A model generated the notes under the pieces. The model was not told the origin of the DNA, did no database searches, and saw only the letters and a list, made by a program, of their open reading frames with translations. Position numbers and translations under genes: made by a program. DNA of 64,000 nt from Xiphophorus maculatus (lineage: Eukaryota > Chordata > Actinopteri > Cyprinodontiformes > Poeciliidae). Positions 1 to 11,696 of this stretch are shown here, one piece after another. Each line of letters opens with the position of its first letter. The stretch's first letter is position 1. Location of the stretch: assembly GCF_002775205.1 (NCBI RefSeq), contig NC_036447.1, forward strand, positions 19,946,501 to 20,010,500, written 5' to 3'.

Positions 1-2837
1 GAAGCTGGTACAACATAATGTTTGTTAGTGTACTTTTTAAAGTATCGTTTAAGGTTCTCCAAAGTAATCTTTCCCCCTTTTTATCACACATGGATGAATG
101 GTCGTTCTTTATGCTGCGCCAATTAAGGGATCGTAGATCCTGATTATCCTGTTTAAGCTTAACCTTTAACAACAAAATTCCTTCAGATTCCAAGAATATT
201 TTAACGACCCTTTGTGGAAAAATCAAAGCAAACCATTTCTAATTCCTCTTTCCTCATTTGATTTCTCTAGTTGGTTTTCTTAATGACTTTTTGTAAAAAA
301 AAAAAAAAAAAAATTATATATAAGTTCCTGTTATATATGTGTGACTGACGTTTCAGTCACACATCAGACAAGTGACTGAAATTCACTTACAGTAAAAATA
401 TAGTTTTATTTACTGTGTATATTTTTGTTCTTAAAATAAGTTCAAACAACTTTAATGACTGGACATTTTAAATTAGCATTTTTTATCAAATCTTTGTCCT
501 TTTTTTTTCCATTAACCCAACTTTTTAGTTGACTGAGAGTGCACACATTTAGTTAACCTTGTCAGTCTGCTAGACTTTGCTTCAGAGTTGCTAGTTACCA
601 TGGAGATGCTGCTGGATCAGACAAGAGTCACAGCTGCATCAGTTCCCTTTAAATACCACAACCATTTAGGTGAGCAACGCCACTATCTGATCGTAAGAGG
701 CAGTATTTGGTATTATTTATTCAGCTTTTCATATGACTCAACAAGGTTTTTTGTTTTATATGTTGCTAATTAGCACTATCTTAACCGGTGTTGTTAGTTT
801 AATCTTTTGTATAAACCATTTTGTTGGTATAAATCATTTTATGTTTACAGTGTCTGAGCCTGATCAGCCACTATTTAAGATTTCTTCATGCCTTCTTTGT
901 TGAACTACGTTGAACGTTGTTTTGGGTCCAACTTATGATATCTAAAACATATTTGACATTTTTATAAATAATTTTTTTTTCTCTAGCTTGGTTGTGCAGT
1001 CCCTGACTAGGTCTAAATAAATAGCAGGTAGATTGTTGACATTTAACGTATATAGAGGATCTTGAAGGGAAAAAGTTATATCGTCACCTTCTTAAATTAA
1101 TAGTCATTTGTTGACAAAAGTCATTTTTTCAATAAAAAGCACCACATGTTTCTTCCAAAAGATGTTTTAGGCAAACAACAACAAAAAAGAGACACTTTTG
1201 GCAAATATAAATAAATAACGTAGGCCATTATTTTAGAAAGATGACAGAGTGCTACATGCACCACTAATCCATCCGTCTGTCCGTCCGTCAGAGGAAGAAG
1301 AGGCAGCAGCCTGAGGCCCGGTCTTCACTCTCTCCAGCTACTTGACCCAGCTCCTCCAAGGGCATTCACACATACACACATTTACGATTATTTTTGCTTG
1401 ATGAGAATTTAAAAAAAATAATAAAGTACTCTTTAATTGAAGAGACATAATCTTAAACTCAAATATTCAGAAAAATATTACTTTCAATTTGAGTACATTC
1501 ATCTTCTGAACACGGAAAAACACACTGAGAAGTAAAAGTGTTTTTTTTTCTAACATTTTCAGTGTAATAAAATACTCCTATGCTAAAATATAAAGCTTTT
1601 TGCACATCTCCAGGTGTGTTAATTAATTTTTTTCACATAAAGCCAGTCCTCCTTTTGCACAGATTAAAGCTCTGTACAACTGTATGCGGGTTCTGCAAAT
1701 TTGGATAAATGGAAACTTTCATCACTGTCATTCCTCACTGTATGCGCGCGGTATGTGCCAAATTTTGTGACACTGGCACAGAGCGTGCTTCACAACATCC
1801 TGTTGATTCCCACCATGACATAATCAGGATGAATCAGCGGGTGCTCAGTTACATAAGCAGATTGTCATCCAGAAACACAGTAGACTCACCTACCAGTCAC
1901 TAACATGGCATGAGAAGACTGCCACCTACAGGAAGCAGCTGATACTTCAATTTGTTTATTTAAATTTTTTGAAAGTTTTTCTTCTCAAAAATCTTTTTAC
2001 TAGAGTCATAGTCAATTATTTTCTGCGGGATCAACAACCAATAATAATTCAACATACTCTGAAATGTAACATAATGAGCCTTTATTTCTTGATTTATGGC
2101 AACAATATGTGTACAACTTTAAAACCTCTGTTTGATAATAAAAATAACATTTTCTAATAACATAGTACCTTCTGTTGACATAAAAGATCATAAATATAAA
2201 TATTATACTCATTTCTAGTTGATAATAAGGAGCTCAAAGTATCAAATATTTAATTTTTTTTAAATGAGAAGAAAAAAAAGAAAATTATTTGATTCTCAAC
2301 CTATGATTCATTACGACAACCAACAGCAGTTTATGGTGCTTTTGCATAATACAACTGACAGACTTCAGAAGATATCAACTCTTTTTCTTTAATATTCAAT
2401 GTTTACTTTGTTTTCTTTTTCCTGATGGTCTGTTAGTGTTTAGCTATCTACATGCGTATAGTATATACAGTGTTGGTTTAACAGGCTTTCATTTGTCCTC
2501 GTTTAAATTTTGCAGGGTTTAAAAGTTCCAAGTTCACTTTTTATAAGTGGCTAATAAACAAATCCTGCTTTGCTTTTTGTTTTGTCTTTTCATTTCATTT
2601 TCATTTAGGACAAATGATGTTGGTCTAACATGTAGAGTTGGTGTTCAGTCTTAGAAACAGGAGAGCTGTTGCAGGTCCTTAAAGTGAGAACATGTGTGGT
2701 ACAAAGCAAACACACCAACAGAAACATATGTTAAATGAAAAGTACTGCTTTTTCAGGAAGTAATTACCTGAGAATGGCTGTTTAAACGGTGGTTATCAGT
2801 AAAATGAGTGAAGACCTCGATGTGAGGTTTTGAGTGG
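1..2837. other. Left intergenic region and klf 3' flank
   Basis: AT-rich sequence with no recognisable gene; open frames here are short and unlike any protein I know. It should hold the 3' UTR of the minus-strand KLF gene, which ends at 2838. Plus-strand TTTATT at 2081-2086, which reads AATAAA on the minus strand, is one candidate polyadenylation signal, but others exist and none is proven. A repeat-like block lies at 1264-1362. Confidence 0.6.
1264..1362 (-). repeat. Teleost LINE-tail fragment
   Basis: A GC-richer block in AT-rich flank. It starts with a run of TCCGTC/TGTCCG units, followed by a segment with GCAGCAGCCTGAGGCCC and a stretch reading on about ACTTGACCCAGCTCCTCC. I know this pattern from interspersed repeats in many teleost genomes, but I cannot assign the family. 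It looks like a truncated, diverged copy. Confidence 0.45.
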
Positions 2838-5800
2838 TCAGACATGTCTCTTCATGTGAAGGGCCAGGTGGTCCGAGCGGGAGAAGGCCCTGTGACACAG
2901 CATGCACTCATACGGCTTCTGGCCCGTGTGCTTCCGGTAGTGACGCGTCAGTTCATCGGAGCGGGCGAACTTCCAGCTGCAGCCTTCCCATGGACAGCTG
3001 TAAGGCTTCTCTCCTGTAAAATTCACATAGCGGTTTCTACGGAGGTCCAAAAGGGCCATAATTCAGTTACAAAAACAATCATCAAATAAAATGCCTTAGT
3101 TTTTAGTTAAAAATGCATTTTCAAAGATGCATTATATACATTATAATGCATATATATATATTTCATATATATGAAAATGAATACATTTTCTTTTATTTAG
3201 TAATATATTTATTACTAACATTATTCTATGATGTATTTGGAACATTGTTGTACTTTTGGACAACAATGCGGGACAACGACATTTAAAAGCACAAGGCTTT
3301 TAAAATACAATGAGTTCAGTTTTTAATTATTCAGTTGAACATTTAATTATGTATTTGTGCATTTTATAAATTCCTAAAACGTCAAAGTAATTACATAAAT
3401 GCACTGACTTCGAACTGTTTGACTGCTGAAATGTGCTATACAAATAAACTTGAAATGACTTGACATATTTAGTGTAGTTCCCGTTTTTGTAAATGATCAC
3501 ATGTAATCATTAACTCAGCACCTTATTTATTGAATTGTGGCTTTCCACATTAGATACCCATTCTGGTTGTAATTTGAGTGTCTTTCCTTGTGGTTGTTCC
3601 TTTGATTACCTGTGTGGGTCCGGAGGTGGGCCTTGAGGTGCGAGCTCTTGGTGTAGGTCTTGGTGCAGCCGGCATACTCACAGCTGTGGATGGCAGGTCT
3701 TTTTTTCACCGTGGGCCTCCTCACACGCTTCTCTTCCACTCCACCAGGGGGCAAATGTGGCCTGATCATGATGGGCTGCTGGTGATTGGCCAAATGCATC
3801 GTGGCCTGACTGTGGGAGTGGGAGTAGTCACCAAGAAAACTGGAGTTGAGACTAAAATGAGGCACGTAGCTGTAAGGTCGAGGGTTGGGGGTCATGACCT
3901 GTGGCTGGATGAACCTGCTGTCTGGCATGGTGCGCAGTGGGTGATGCTGCTGGGTGTAGTAGTGGTTAAAGTCCCAGGAAGTGAACTTAGTGTGACTTCC
4001 TCTGCTGTGTCTGTCTCCACTGCCTCCTTGTGGGATGTCAAACTGATTGATATTTTGTACGTTAGGGAATACGCGTCGATCCGGCTGGTTGCTGGTGTAA
4101 TCATGGTGGTAGATCTCTGGCTGCGCTGATGTGGTTTCAGCAGGAGACATGAGCTCAGCCATGACCCCACTGTTGCCCATCTGCACACCCCCCTGCCCTG
4201 TCTGCTCCTTGAACATGCCCACCTCTTGGTACGTCAGGTGTGGGTCGGGTTGTGCCAGTTGTTGACCGTCTAAAGGAGCGTTGAAATCAGGAGAATTTTT
4301 GCTCCACTCAGACAGCAGAAACTCAAGATCCAGCGATGTCTGGCTGTCGTCATCCAGGAGCTCCTCCGTCATCTGCTGGTTGACCTGGACCTGCTCAGAG
4401 CTGTCTGGTGAAAGTTTGTTGATCGGAGAGTCCAGAGGGAGAGCGCCATCGCTGGACTTCCACACCTAGATCAAGAGGTATGATCATAAGATGACTCCTA
4501 CCTTCTGATTTTGCATTCCACAAACATCCAAAACTGTATTGAAAATGTACACAATTATACACTTTCAGGATCTGTCATATAGTTAATGAGTATAGTAACT
4601 ATACTGTATATATATATAGTATACTAAGTAAAATTTGGCAGCCTGTCAGAAAAACCAGGAAAACCCTTCTTAGTTGTTTGCATGTAACACTAACTCAACA
4701 TGTCTTAGAATGAACAAACAATCATTCCCTTAACCTGAGAGCATGACAGTCATGTTTATCAGCTTGTGTTGTTAATTTATTTTTATCTTATAAATATGTG
4801 GCAATTCTGCTACAGTTATTTCTTTTTGGGTCTTTTGTGTAACAAACTTTGTATCTATGGGACACAATCATTAAATTATAATAATAATAATAACTTTTAG
4901 TAGTAGCAGTATTATTATTAATACTATCCATCTTTTTCACATTTTCTCACATTACAGACTAAAAGTGTTTTCTTTTTTTTATTTATTGAGATTTTACGTG
5001 ACAGACTGATGTTAATTTTATTTGTTTTTCACTCATTTTTAACTTGTCCATAGATGAATCAAAAAAGTTTTAAGACAATTAAACTAGTACAAAACAACAG
5101 TTGCTGGAGAACCTTTTTTTTTTCTTTTATGATAATCTGAAACTTATGGTATGTATTTGTACTCAGCTCCCTTATTCTGATACCCCGAAATAAAATACAA
5201 TGCATCCTATTATCTTCAGAGATCATGTAATTACTAAAAGGAAACAGAAAGGGTATGGCACAAAGACAAACCCACAAACAACTGATAATTATACCAGTGC
5301 ATTGTTAATAATTATACACTTCTTTGTAATGAATAAACTGCACTAAAATGTGCGGCTGCAGTGGCTGAATGACTCATCTGCAAACAGAAAAATGTGAGCG
5401 CAGCTCAGACACATGATGAGTAATTGTGATTACGCTCAGTTATGACTCCACCAACATAACTATGACATTTTTCCTGTTTCTGTTCAAACACAGCACATCT
5501 GTCACTTTTTTTTTTAACATGTTGGCATGATATTGATTTAAATGAATAAAAACAAAAAAAATTCTATCATTTCCTATTTTGAGAACAGCTTTCATATACT
5601 GAGCGAGAACTGAAGGAGTTTTATAAGGGCTCTGCTGCTCTGGAAACCCTAAGTAGCAGGTTGGTTTGCATGTACCTTGGTCTGGCTCTGAGCACATTCA
5701 TGTTGTTTAAAGCTGGATCTAAAGTGAAAGTTTCAAAAACCAGCCTCAGTAAAATATCATCTAAATACAAAACACTTTCCAATAAGATCAGAAAAAGTTT

Positions 5801-6149
5801 TGGTTTTTTTACTGATATAATCACAAGCAATACTGTAACCTTATGCAATTTCAGAACATTTTAGAAAACCCTATCAGAAAAATATATATTAACTATGTTA
5901 CCAACTGCACAGAAAAAAAAAATCTAATTTTACAATCTAACCTTTCCATTTTTCTTAGATATTGTTTTAACTCCAGCTACAATCCTCTCCCCCAACGTGC
6001 ATCTTTAAAGCTCTTTTTATGTTGTTGTCTTGCCAACGTGCAGAAATAAAACATACAGACATTGCCATACTCACTTTCATGTTGTCAGTGGAGTGAGAAA
6101 GACCGGAGAATGAGCTAAAGGAAGGGAGCGTAGCCTGAGTAGCAGCCAT
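2838..6149 (-). CDS. klf1: Kruppel-like factor, KLF1/2/4/17 group, most likely klf1
   Basis: Zinc-finger transcription factor binding CACCC/GC-box DNA in the nucleus. Coding exons on the minus strand are 6075-6149, 3610-4465 and 2838-3013, giving 368 residues; all joins are in phase with GT-AG borders. The first exon encodes a start motif with LPSFSSFSG, like the conserved N-terminal motif of KLF1, KLF2 and KLF4. Exon 2 holds a long acidic, Pro/Gln/His-rich activation region ([10 protein letters not shown] near its start), a basic patch ([10 protein letters not shown]) and most of finger 1 (CEYAGC...HLKAHLRTH). Exon 3 completes the standard finger linker and encodes fingers 2 and 3, ending [10 protein letters not shown]. 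The linker HTGQ before finger 3 is KLF1-like, whereas KLF2 and KLF4 have HTGH. That, with GATA motifs upstream, favours klf1 over klf17. Family membership is near certain; the paralogue is not. Confidence 0.85.
3405..3460 (+). repeat. Fish SINE/LINE 3' tail fragment
   Basis: The string TGCTGAAATGTGCTATACAA followed by ATAAACTTGA matches the 3' tail shared by many teleost retroposons. A second copy is at 53395-53470. It lies in the second KLF intron. Confidence 0.5.
5370..5450. promoter_or_regulatory. Candidate intronic AP-1/NF-E2-like cluster in klf intron 1
   Basis: TGACTCAT occurs at 5370-5377, with one-mismatch relatives TGAGTAA (5417-5423) and TGACTCC (from 5443), in a small GC-richer patch within an AT-rich intron. 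TGA(C/G)TCA is the core for AP-1 and NF-E2/MAF factors. A regulatory role is inferred from motif spacing only. Confidence 0.3.
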
Positions 6150-7341
6150 CAATCTCTTTGGTGAGAGATTGCAGGAAAATAAATTAAAATACTAACAGTG
6201 ATTATAATTCTAACAAAGTTTTTTAAAAATTTGCAAAATTTCTCATGACTACTTTCCCCTCACTTTCTAAAATTTCTAAACTTTCTAAAGTTCTAGTCGC
6301 CTCAGAGCCCGAGGGCCTCAGAGAAGTAAAGTCTCCTTAGTGCTCATCATTATCTCTCCTGTCTTGTCTGTCTCTGTCAGCTGGTAGTCCAACTTCAAAT
6401 CTCTCTTTTTCATGTAGCTCTGGACCGTTAGAAGGAGGAGGAGGAGGAGACATGAGTGAATTACTTTACCCTTTCCATTGCTCAACTCTCTGTCTTCTTG
6501 TTCTGGAGAATTTAGAGCCAAAAACTATTCAATTGAACTATTGACAATTGTTTTTTTTTTTTTCTATTTTAAATAAAATACATCAATTTAACAATTTGCA
6601 GAATATTTGAAGAAATTATTGCAATACTTATTATTATCACAAAAAAAAACTTCTAATTTATATGTGGACACTCAGATATTTTATATATAATTTTTAGTTG
6701 AAACACTTGAATGAATCCATATATCTGGCATAAAAAAGGTAAATACCTAAAAATGAATAATTGGAGAACATATTTTACAGAAAAAGGCAGAAATCAAGTA
6801 GGAAACAACTGAAAAAAAGAAAGAAAGGAAGAAAGAAAGAACGGAAGGAAGAAAGACCCTCTGAGTTTATAAAATTGACCCACTTCTTTAATTTCCTTAT
6901 TCTTTCTCTTGAGTTTAGCTTTATCCTATAAGTAGTGATCTTTAGATAATTTCCCAAAGCTCGGAAACCTTTTAATAAATCTTTGTTGTGCCACAGAGTA
7001 CAGACTTCATGGGTATATTTCAGGAATGTGTAACTATATGTAAAATATTAATTTCAAGTTATTATGAAGAAATAAAAAAAACACTTTTCTGTTGGCGTAT
7101 CTTTGGAAAAGCTTGCTAATTTGATAAGTAAATATGTCACATATAAGAGAAAATAGAAATACAGAAAACATAGAAACAAAAATATTTCTAAATGTATTTT
7201 AAAGTTTTAAGTCCTCTCTGGAAAGTTTTCTTATGGAAAGCGTAGCCCAGTTATTTACGCAGACCTGTCCGTATATTCCTGGTGCGGACGTGCAGCTTCT
7301 GAGAAGACCTGCATGGAAGGTGATTATATCCTCGCTGCTGT

Positions 7342-7431
7342 TTATCTGTGGAAACGGGTTGAAGGCAGCCTGCTGCCTACTCACAGATAAAGGCCGCTGC
7401 TGATCTGTGATGACGAGCCGGCCACTGATAA
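7342..7431. promoter_or_regulatory. GATA-motif cluster upstream of klf
   Basis: Three WGATAR motifs lie within 90 bases: TTATCT (7342-7347, minus strand), AGATAA (7385-7390) and TGATAA (7426-7431), with a CATCTG E-box at about 7443. The host block at 7250-7475 is clearly GC-richer than its flanks. It lies about 1.2 kb upstream of the KLF start codon (minus strand) and 1.5 kb from C22orf23. Such spacing resembles erythroid GATA/E-box enhancers; function is inferred. Confidence 0.45.
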
Positions 7432-8483
7432 AGACTCTCTTTCCATCTGAATGATGATTACAGCAGACATTCATAATTAAAGTCGAATGGCCTTAAACAT
7501 GAAGTTTGTTTGATTCATAAAGTTCTCCAGCAAGCATTCTGGGATATATATAACATCTGCCTGCTTGAATTGAATTGTTGAATTGTTTGAAGGGTAGTAA
7601 AAACACCTGTATTGTTTCAGAAATATGACACTATGAAGAAGTTGTCACACTATACAAACTTAGTAACTTTCTCACCTGTCTTCTGTTTCATGACATTCTG
7701 ATGGTGTAGACTAACATCTGGCTCATTTGTAAAACACAATTTGATGTGTATAGCAGAAAATTTGATTTATAACCATTTATAACCATCATAACCATTAGTA
7801 GAAAATCTTGTGTTTCTTTGGAGGCCAAAGGTTAAAAAATGCTTGTATTTGAATAAAACAAAAAAAAAAAACTCAATAAAGACAATCTATGGGATTTAGA
7901 TTCAACGATACAACATTCAAAAGCAGAACTCTGAAACTCGTCTGAAATAAATTGAAATGATGACTTTTAATCTCATAATTATGACTTTGCATCTCATAAG
8001 TTTTTATTTTAGATTACTGACTTTATTTGTCATGTTTAAAAATTTAAAAGACATAATTACCACTTTAAAAGCTAAAGGTAATAAAGATAACTTTGCATTT
8101 TATAATTACAGTTTTGGAACTTGCTATTTTGACTTTGTGTCTCATGACTATGAGTTTGAATGTGATAATTATAACTTACGTATTCGTAACGTGCTGGTAT
8201 AATTTTTTTACTTTAAAGCTGATAATTACGATATTGAAACTGATAGTTTTGACTAAAAATGTAAATTAATACTTTTAAACCCATTACTTTGAATCTGAAT
8301 TATGATTTAAGACTCGGAAACTCATACGTTTTTAACTTAAATAAATTAAGGTGTTAAGAACTTTTTTCTTTTACATATTTTTTACCATTAAGCAAAAATT
8401 GGCTTTCGTGAACAAACCTGCTGAAATAATACGTAAATAATTCAGAAACGACCATTAACATCGGACTTCCCTAGTGTTTTGCT

Positions 8484-8497
8484 GTTGCTATAGAAAC
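8484..8497. promoter_or_regulatory. RFX X-box-like motif in C22orf23 promoter
   Basis: GTTGCTATAGAAAC is an imperfect inverted repeat close to the RFX X-box (canonical form GTTGCCATGGAAAC). It lies about 60 bases before the donor of a likely 5' non-coding exon ending at 8558 (CAAAGCAG followed by GTAAAA). RFX factors switch on ciliary genes, which would suit a gene expressed in ciliated or testis cells. Confidence 0.5.
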
Positions 8498-8755
8498 ACG
8501 CTTTCGCCGACTTCTTGAGCAGACTTTTGGATTTGGGTGCTTTTAAAACTCAAAGCAGGTAAAATTGTGTTGTTTTTATTACCAGTGTCACTACTTTAGA
8601 ATGTTTTCCCCTTTATTGTCTAAAAACCAATCGTCAGTTTATTATGATTTCTCTTCGTTTGCCTTTTAATTGTATGCGGCGACGCGCTGTTGTTAGCCAA
8701 CCCTTGTTAAAACAAGCTAGTTATTAAAAACATAAATTATTTTAACGTTAAAATA

Positions 8756-8762
<7 letters not shown>

Positions 8763-8815
<53 letters not shown>
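8763..8815. repeat. (TA)n microsatellite
   Basis: A pure alternating AT run of about 50 bases in the first intron of the C22orf23 gene, shortly upstream of the start-codon exon. Confidence 0.95.
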
Positions 8816-8818
<3 letters not shown>

Positions 8819-8874
8819 CACCTTTATAAAGATATGACCTTTTGAGCCTGAGTAAGTGGTTTTCTATTCATTCT

Positions 8875-8900
8875 TGTGTGTGTGTGTGTGTGTGTGTGTG
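8875..8900 (+). repeat. (TG)13 microsatellite forming a splice acceptor tract
   Basis: Thirteen TG units are followed directly by TTTACAG and the ATG of C22orf23. The run takes the place of the usual pyrimidine tract of this 3' splice site. Confidence 0.9.
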
Positions 8901-8907
8901 TTTACAG

Positions 8908-11658
8908 ATGGAGAACATCTTCATAGGTGCAGGAGGAGGAGGACTGTGGAATAACCCCAGACAACCACGGTACAACAAGGAGGCCGAGGAATTGAGGAGT
9001 TGTGAGTGGATAAATTTGTTTATATTTTACTGTGTCCACTCATGAAATTAACTATATTAATAAACAGTTGTTTTAAATCTAATTTTTGACATCAACTGCA
9101 CGGCTAAAGATGGATGAAAACATAGCTAGGCAAGCTTATTAAACCTTTGGCAATAGATTAAAAAACATCATTTGGCTTTATATGCGTGTCCTCAGAGGCT
9201 GAGATAGTGTTATTGTGTAGCAAGGTCAGTGGTTCAGCACTCCTTGTCTCACTTGTGCTTTTCGTGATGTTCTTCTGATTTGTTCAGTGAGAAAAGAAGA
9301 GGCGGACCTTATATACATCAAGAGAGAAGAGAGCATCAGACGAGCAAAGTGTAAGTCTGTTTACATCACAGTATGTGTTCAGTCAGCAGTTTTAGAAATA
9401 CGTACCACCACGCACCGGTGAATAAATAAAAAGTTTTCCCCTTGCGTTGGTGCAGCTTTGTCGACTTCTGCTTCAGAAAAATCTACCGCAAGTAAATCTA
9501 CCTATCAGTGCGAGCCTAGACGGACTCTGAAACGCAATGCTGAAGCTTGTCGAGCTGGGAAGAGCTACGAGAGGGAAATGTTTCACCCTGGTCCCTATCG
9601 TATGTACCTGAAATTATATTTGACTGAACTTCGGTAGATATGAAATTCTCCTGTGAATCCAAGAGAATGTTCAGAACATCCAGACCCGATACTGGTCACT
9701 CTGATCCTTTCTCTGCTTGCACTCTCAGGAGATATGGAGGATGAGAAGAAGAGGCTTCAAAATTTCATGGCAACAGGAAGATATGAAGACCCTGGAATGT
9801 CAATAAAAAAAGCTGAACGTCGCAAACCGGAGGAATCACAGAAGCCCGACCCCTATGAGGAAGGTAGTGCTAAGAACACAGATCCAGATGGAGCAGCAAC
9901 GTTACACAAACAATCCATCAAGGATGAGTCTTGATTGTTGTGAATTAGTCTTCATAATTCTCTCCGAATCTCTCTAGCTTTCTTTTTTCTCCTGTGTTCC
10001 TCACATGAAGCATTTTTCTTCTCCGTAGTTTTAAATGAAATAGAAGAAAGGAAACAGTTTCTAGAAGATATGGAAGCTTTGGGCCAGAACCAGCACTCCT
10101 TCGTTGTCAATTCTCAGATATCACAGGTGAGCAAGTGGTTCATGTTGTCAAAAATAAATGTTTACATCCATGCTAGCTACCACATTGTCTACAAATGTAT
10201 GTACATATATTTAAGTGTTTATTGTTGTTCATTTGGATGATCATGTCTTACTGATAAAAAATAAACTAAATTCAGTGTGTCAGGAAATTTGAATATTGCA
10301 TAAGACCAATAGAGAAAGAATGGTATGACCAACATACTCATGGTGAAGACTGCTAATTTCACTGTTTGACCAGGAGACAGACATTGATAACCCTTAAATT
10401 GTAATAGTCAAATATTATGACTGATTACAAGTGAAAGGATAAAATGTGATAAAGAAAAGTGCATTCAAGTGTTTGGGGGAGTTCCATGAGGTGTAGATTG
10501 CTCCAAGAGCCACCATTCACAGATGTATTCAAGATATGGGCTACCACCGTTGCATTCTGCGTGTGAAGCCAGTACCGAAACAGAGAGGTCAGACATGTCC
10601 TACCCAGGGGAAGGAGAAAAAGGGCTGGACTGCTCCTCAGCCTTCTTTCCAGATAAGAGTCAATTTTGCATTTCATTTCAACAAAATTCAGGTTCTTGAG
10701 TTCCAGCTAGAAGTTTCTAGTCTTAGCCTCTTTCACAAAATATTTTCATCATAAGAGGAAGGGTCGTCTCCCTCTGACCTTCATAAATAAATAGATATTC
10801 TGCACAGCTGAGGGCTTTCAAAAACGCAAGTCAGCAGTGCAGACAGACAAGTGCCATGTGGCATTGACACCAACTGGACACGTAGAATTTGCTTCGTAAG
10901 TTTCCCCAGACCTACGATCTCAAAATACTGACAGATGTACTCGGTTTAACAATCCTGTTGTTGGCGGGGCAAATATTTGATATTTTAATGTTATACCTCC
11001 TCAACTGGCAAAAGAACTGCTTGCCCAGCAGGCTCTATGTGGTTTCTGCAGGTTTCACCAACTCAAATTTAAAACTTTTTAAGACCATTAGGAATGGAAT
11101 TTAAGATCTCCATTATGACAGAAATATACAAAAGAAAATAGCAAATAAATAAATTGTTTGGGTTGGCAGCAGAAGTGAACATCATCAAGTCAACTGGTGA
11201 TAAATTTGCACTTATCCAGGATGTTAAATTAACAGCACATTCTTCCTGTCCTTTTACCAACAACAGAAGCTTAATGAGCTGGAGGCTTTGGAAAAGGATC
11301 GCAGTTCCAAGCAGAACGCAGGCAAGTGAACATCACTTCAGGGATAACGCGCACCGACGAGACGGCTCTGCGAAGAACGTCTCAAACTGCTGGCTGGCTC
11401 ATGTTTCAAGTTTATACATCAGTGAAAAACAACAAACTGGATAAATAAATTTGGTTTATTCTTCACCCTACATCTGTCAGTACTTTATTTAATCCGGCTG
11501 CTGTTGCAGAATACAGTATAGACGAGAAAGATGTGCGACCAAAGCCCTTGGTTCACGCTGGACAAAAATCAGGCACAGAGCAGAGGCAGAGCGATGGCAG
11601 AGGAGTGAAACTAAATGACAAAATCATGAGCAGAGCAACAACACACACATTTACATGA
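8908..11658 (+). CDS. C22orf23: C22orf23 / EVG1 (UPF0193) orthologue
   Basis: Small conserved protein of unknown biochemical role. Coding exons are 8908-9001, 9288-9350, 9456-9599, 9729-9863, 10029-10126, 11267-11321 and 11510-11658, giving 245 residues. A non-coding first exon probably ends at 8558. Two segments identify the family. EDEKKRLQNFMATG aligns with EKEKQRLQNIFATG in human. LNEIEERKQFLEDMEALGQ, followed by ISQKLNELE, matches the human C-terminal half (ERKEFLADMEALGQ ... ISQKLREME). The ATG opens its exon right after the acceptor. The last intron has a GC donor (11322-11323) and the other coding introns are GT-AG. The C-terminal tail after the helical region is longer than in human. 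Its tail-to-tail partner micall1 is also the human neighbour, which supports orthology. AATAAA lies at 11691. Confidence 0.85.
10275..10740 (+). mobile_element. Degraded Tc1/mariner transposon
   Basis: The start (GTCAGGAAATTTGAATATTG, then CATAAGACCAATAGA) matches the terminal repeat of a common teleost Tc1-like element. An inner stretch, 10530-10690, translates to transposase-like sequence: HRCILRVKPVPKQRGQ, then KEKKGWTAPQ and VNFAFHFN, against the usual HRRIP...VKPLLN...KEKKSWT and SKFCISFGN. It is internally deleted and non-functional, and lies in the sixth coding intron of C22orf23. Confidence 0.7.
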
Positions 11659-11690
11659 ACTCTACAGACCTTCATCCATGTGCGCAGTTA

Positions 11691-11696
11691 AATAAA
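11691..11696 (+). terminator. Polyadenylation signal of C22orf23
   Basis: AATAAA lies 32 bases after the TGA codon and is the first canonical signal downstream. Confidence 0.6.

Noticed and set aside
3578-4129. 183-codon plus-strand frame opposite the KLF activation exon
   Set aside because: It is the antisense shadow of a well-supported coding exon and resembles no protein.
6318-6521. Minus-strand frame just upstream of KLF exon 1
   Set aside because: Could overlap a 5' UTR exon, but it shows no conserved sequence and the ATG at 6147-6149 has the family's N-terminal motif.
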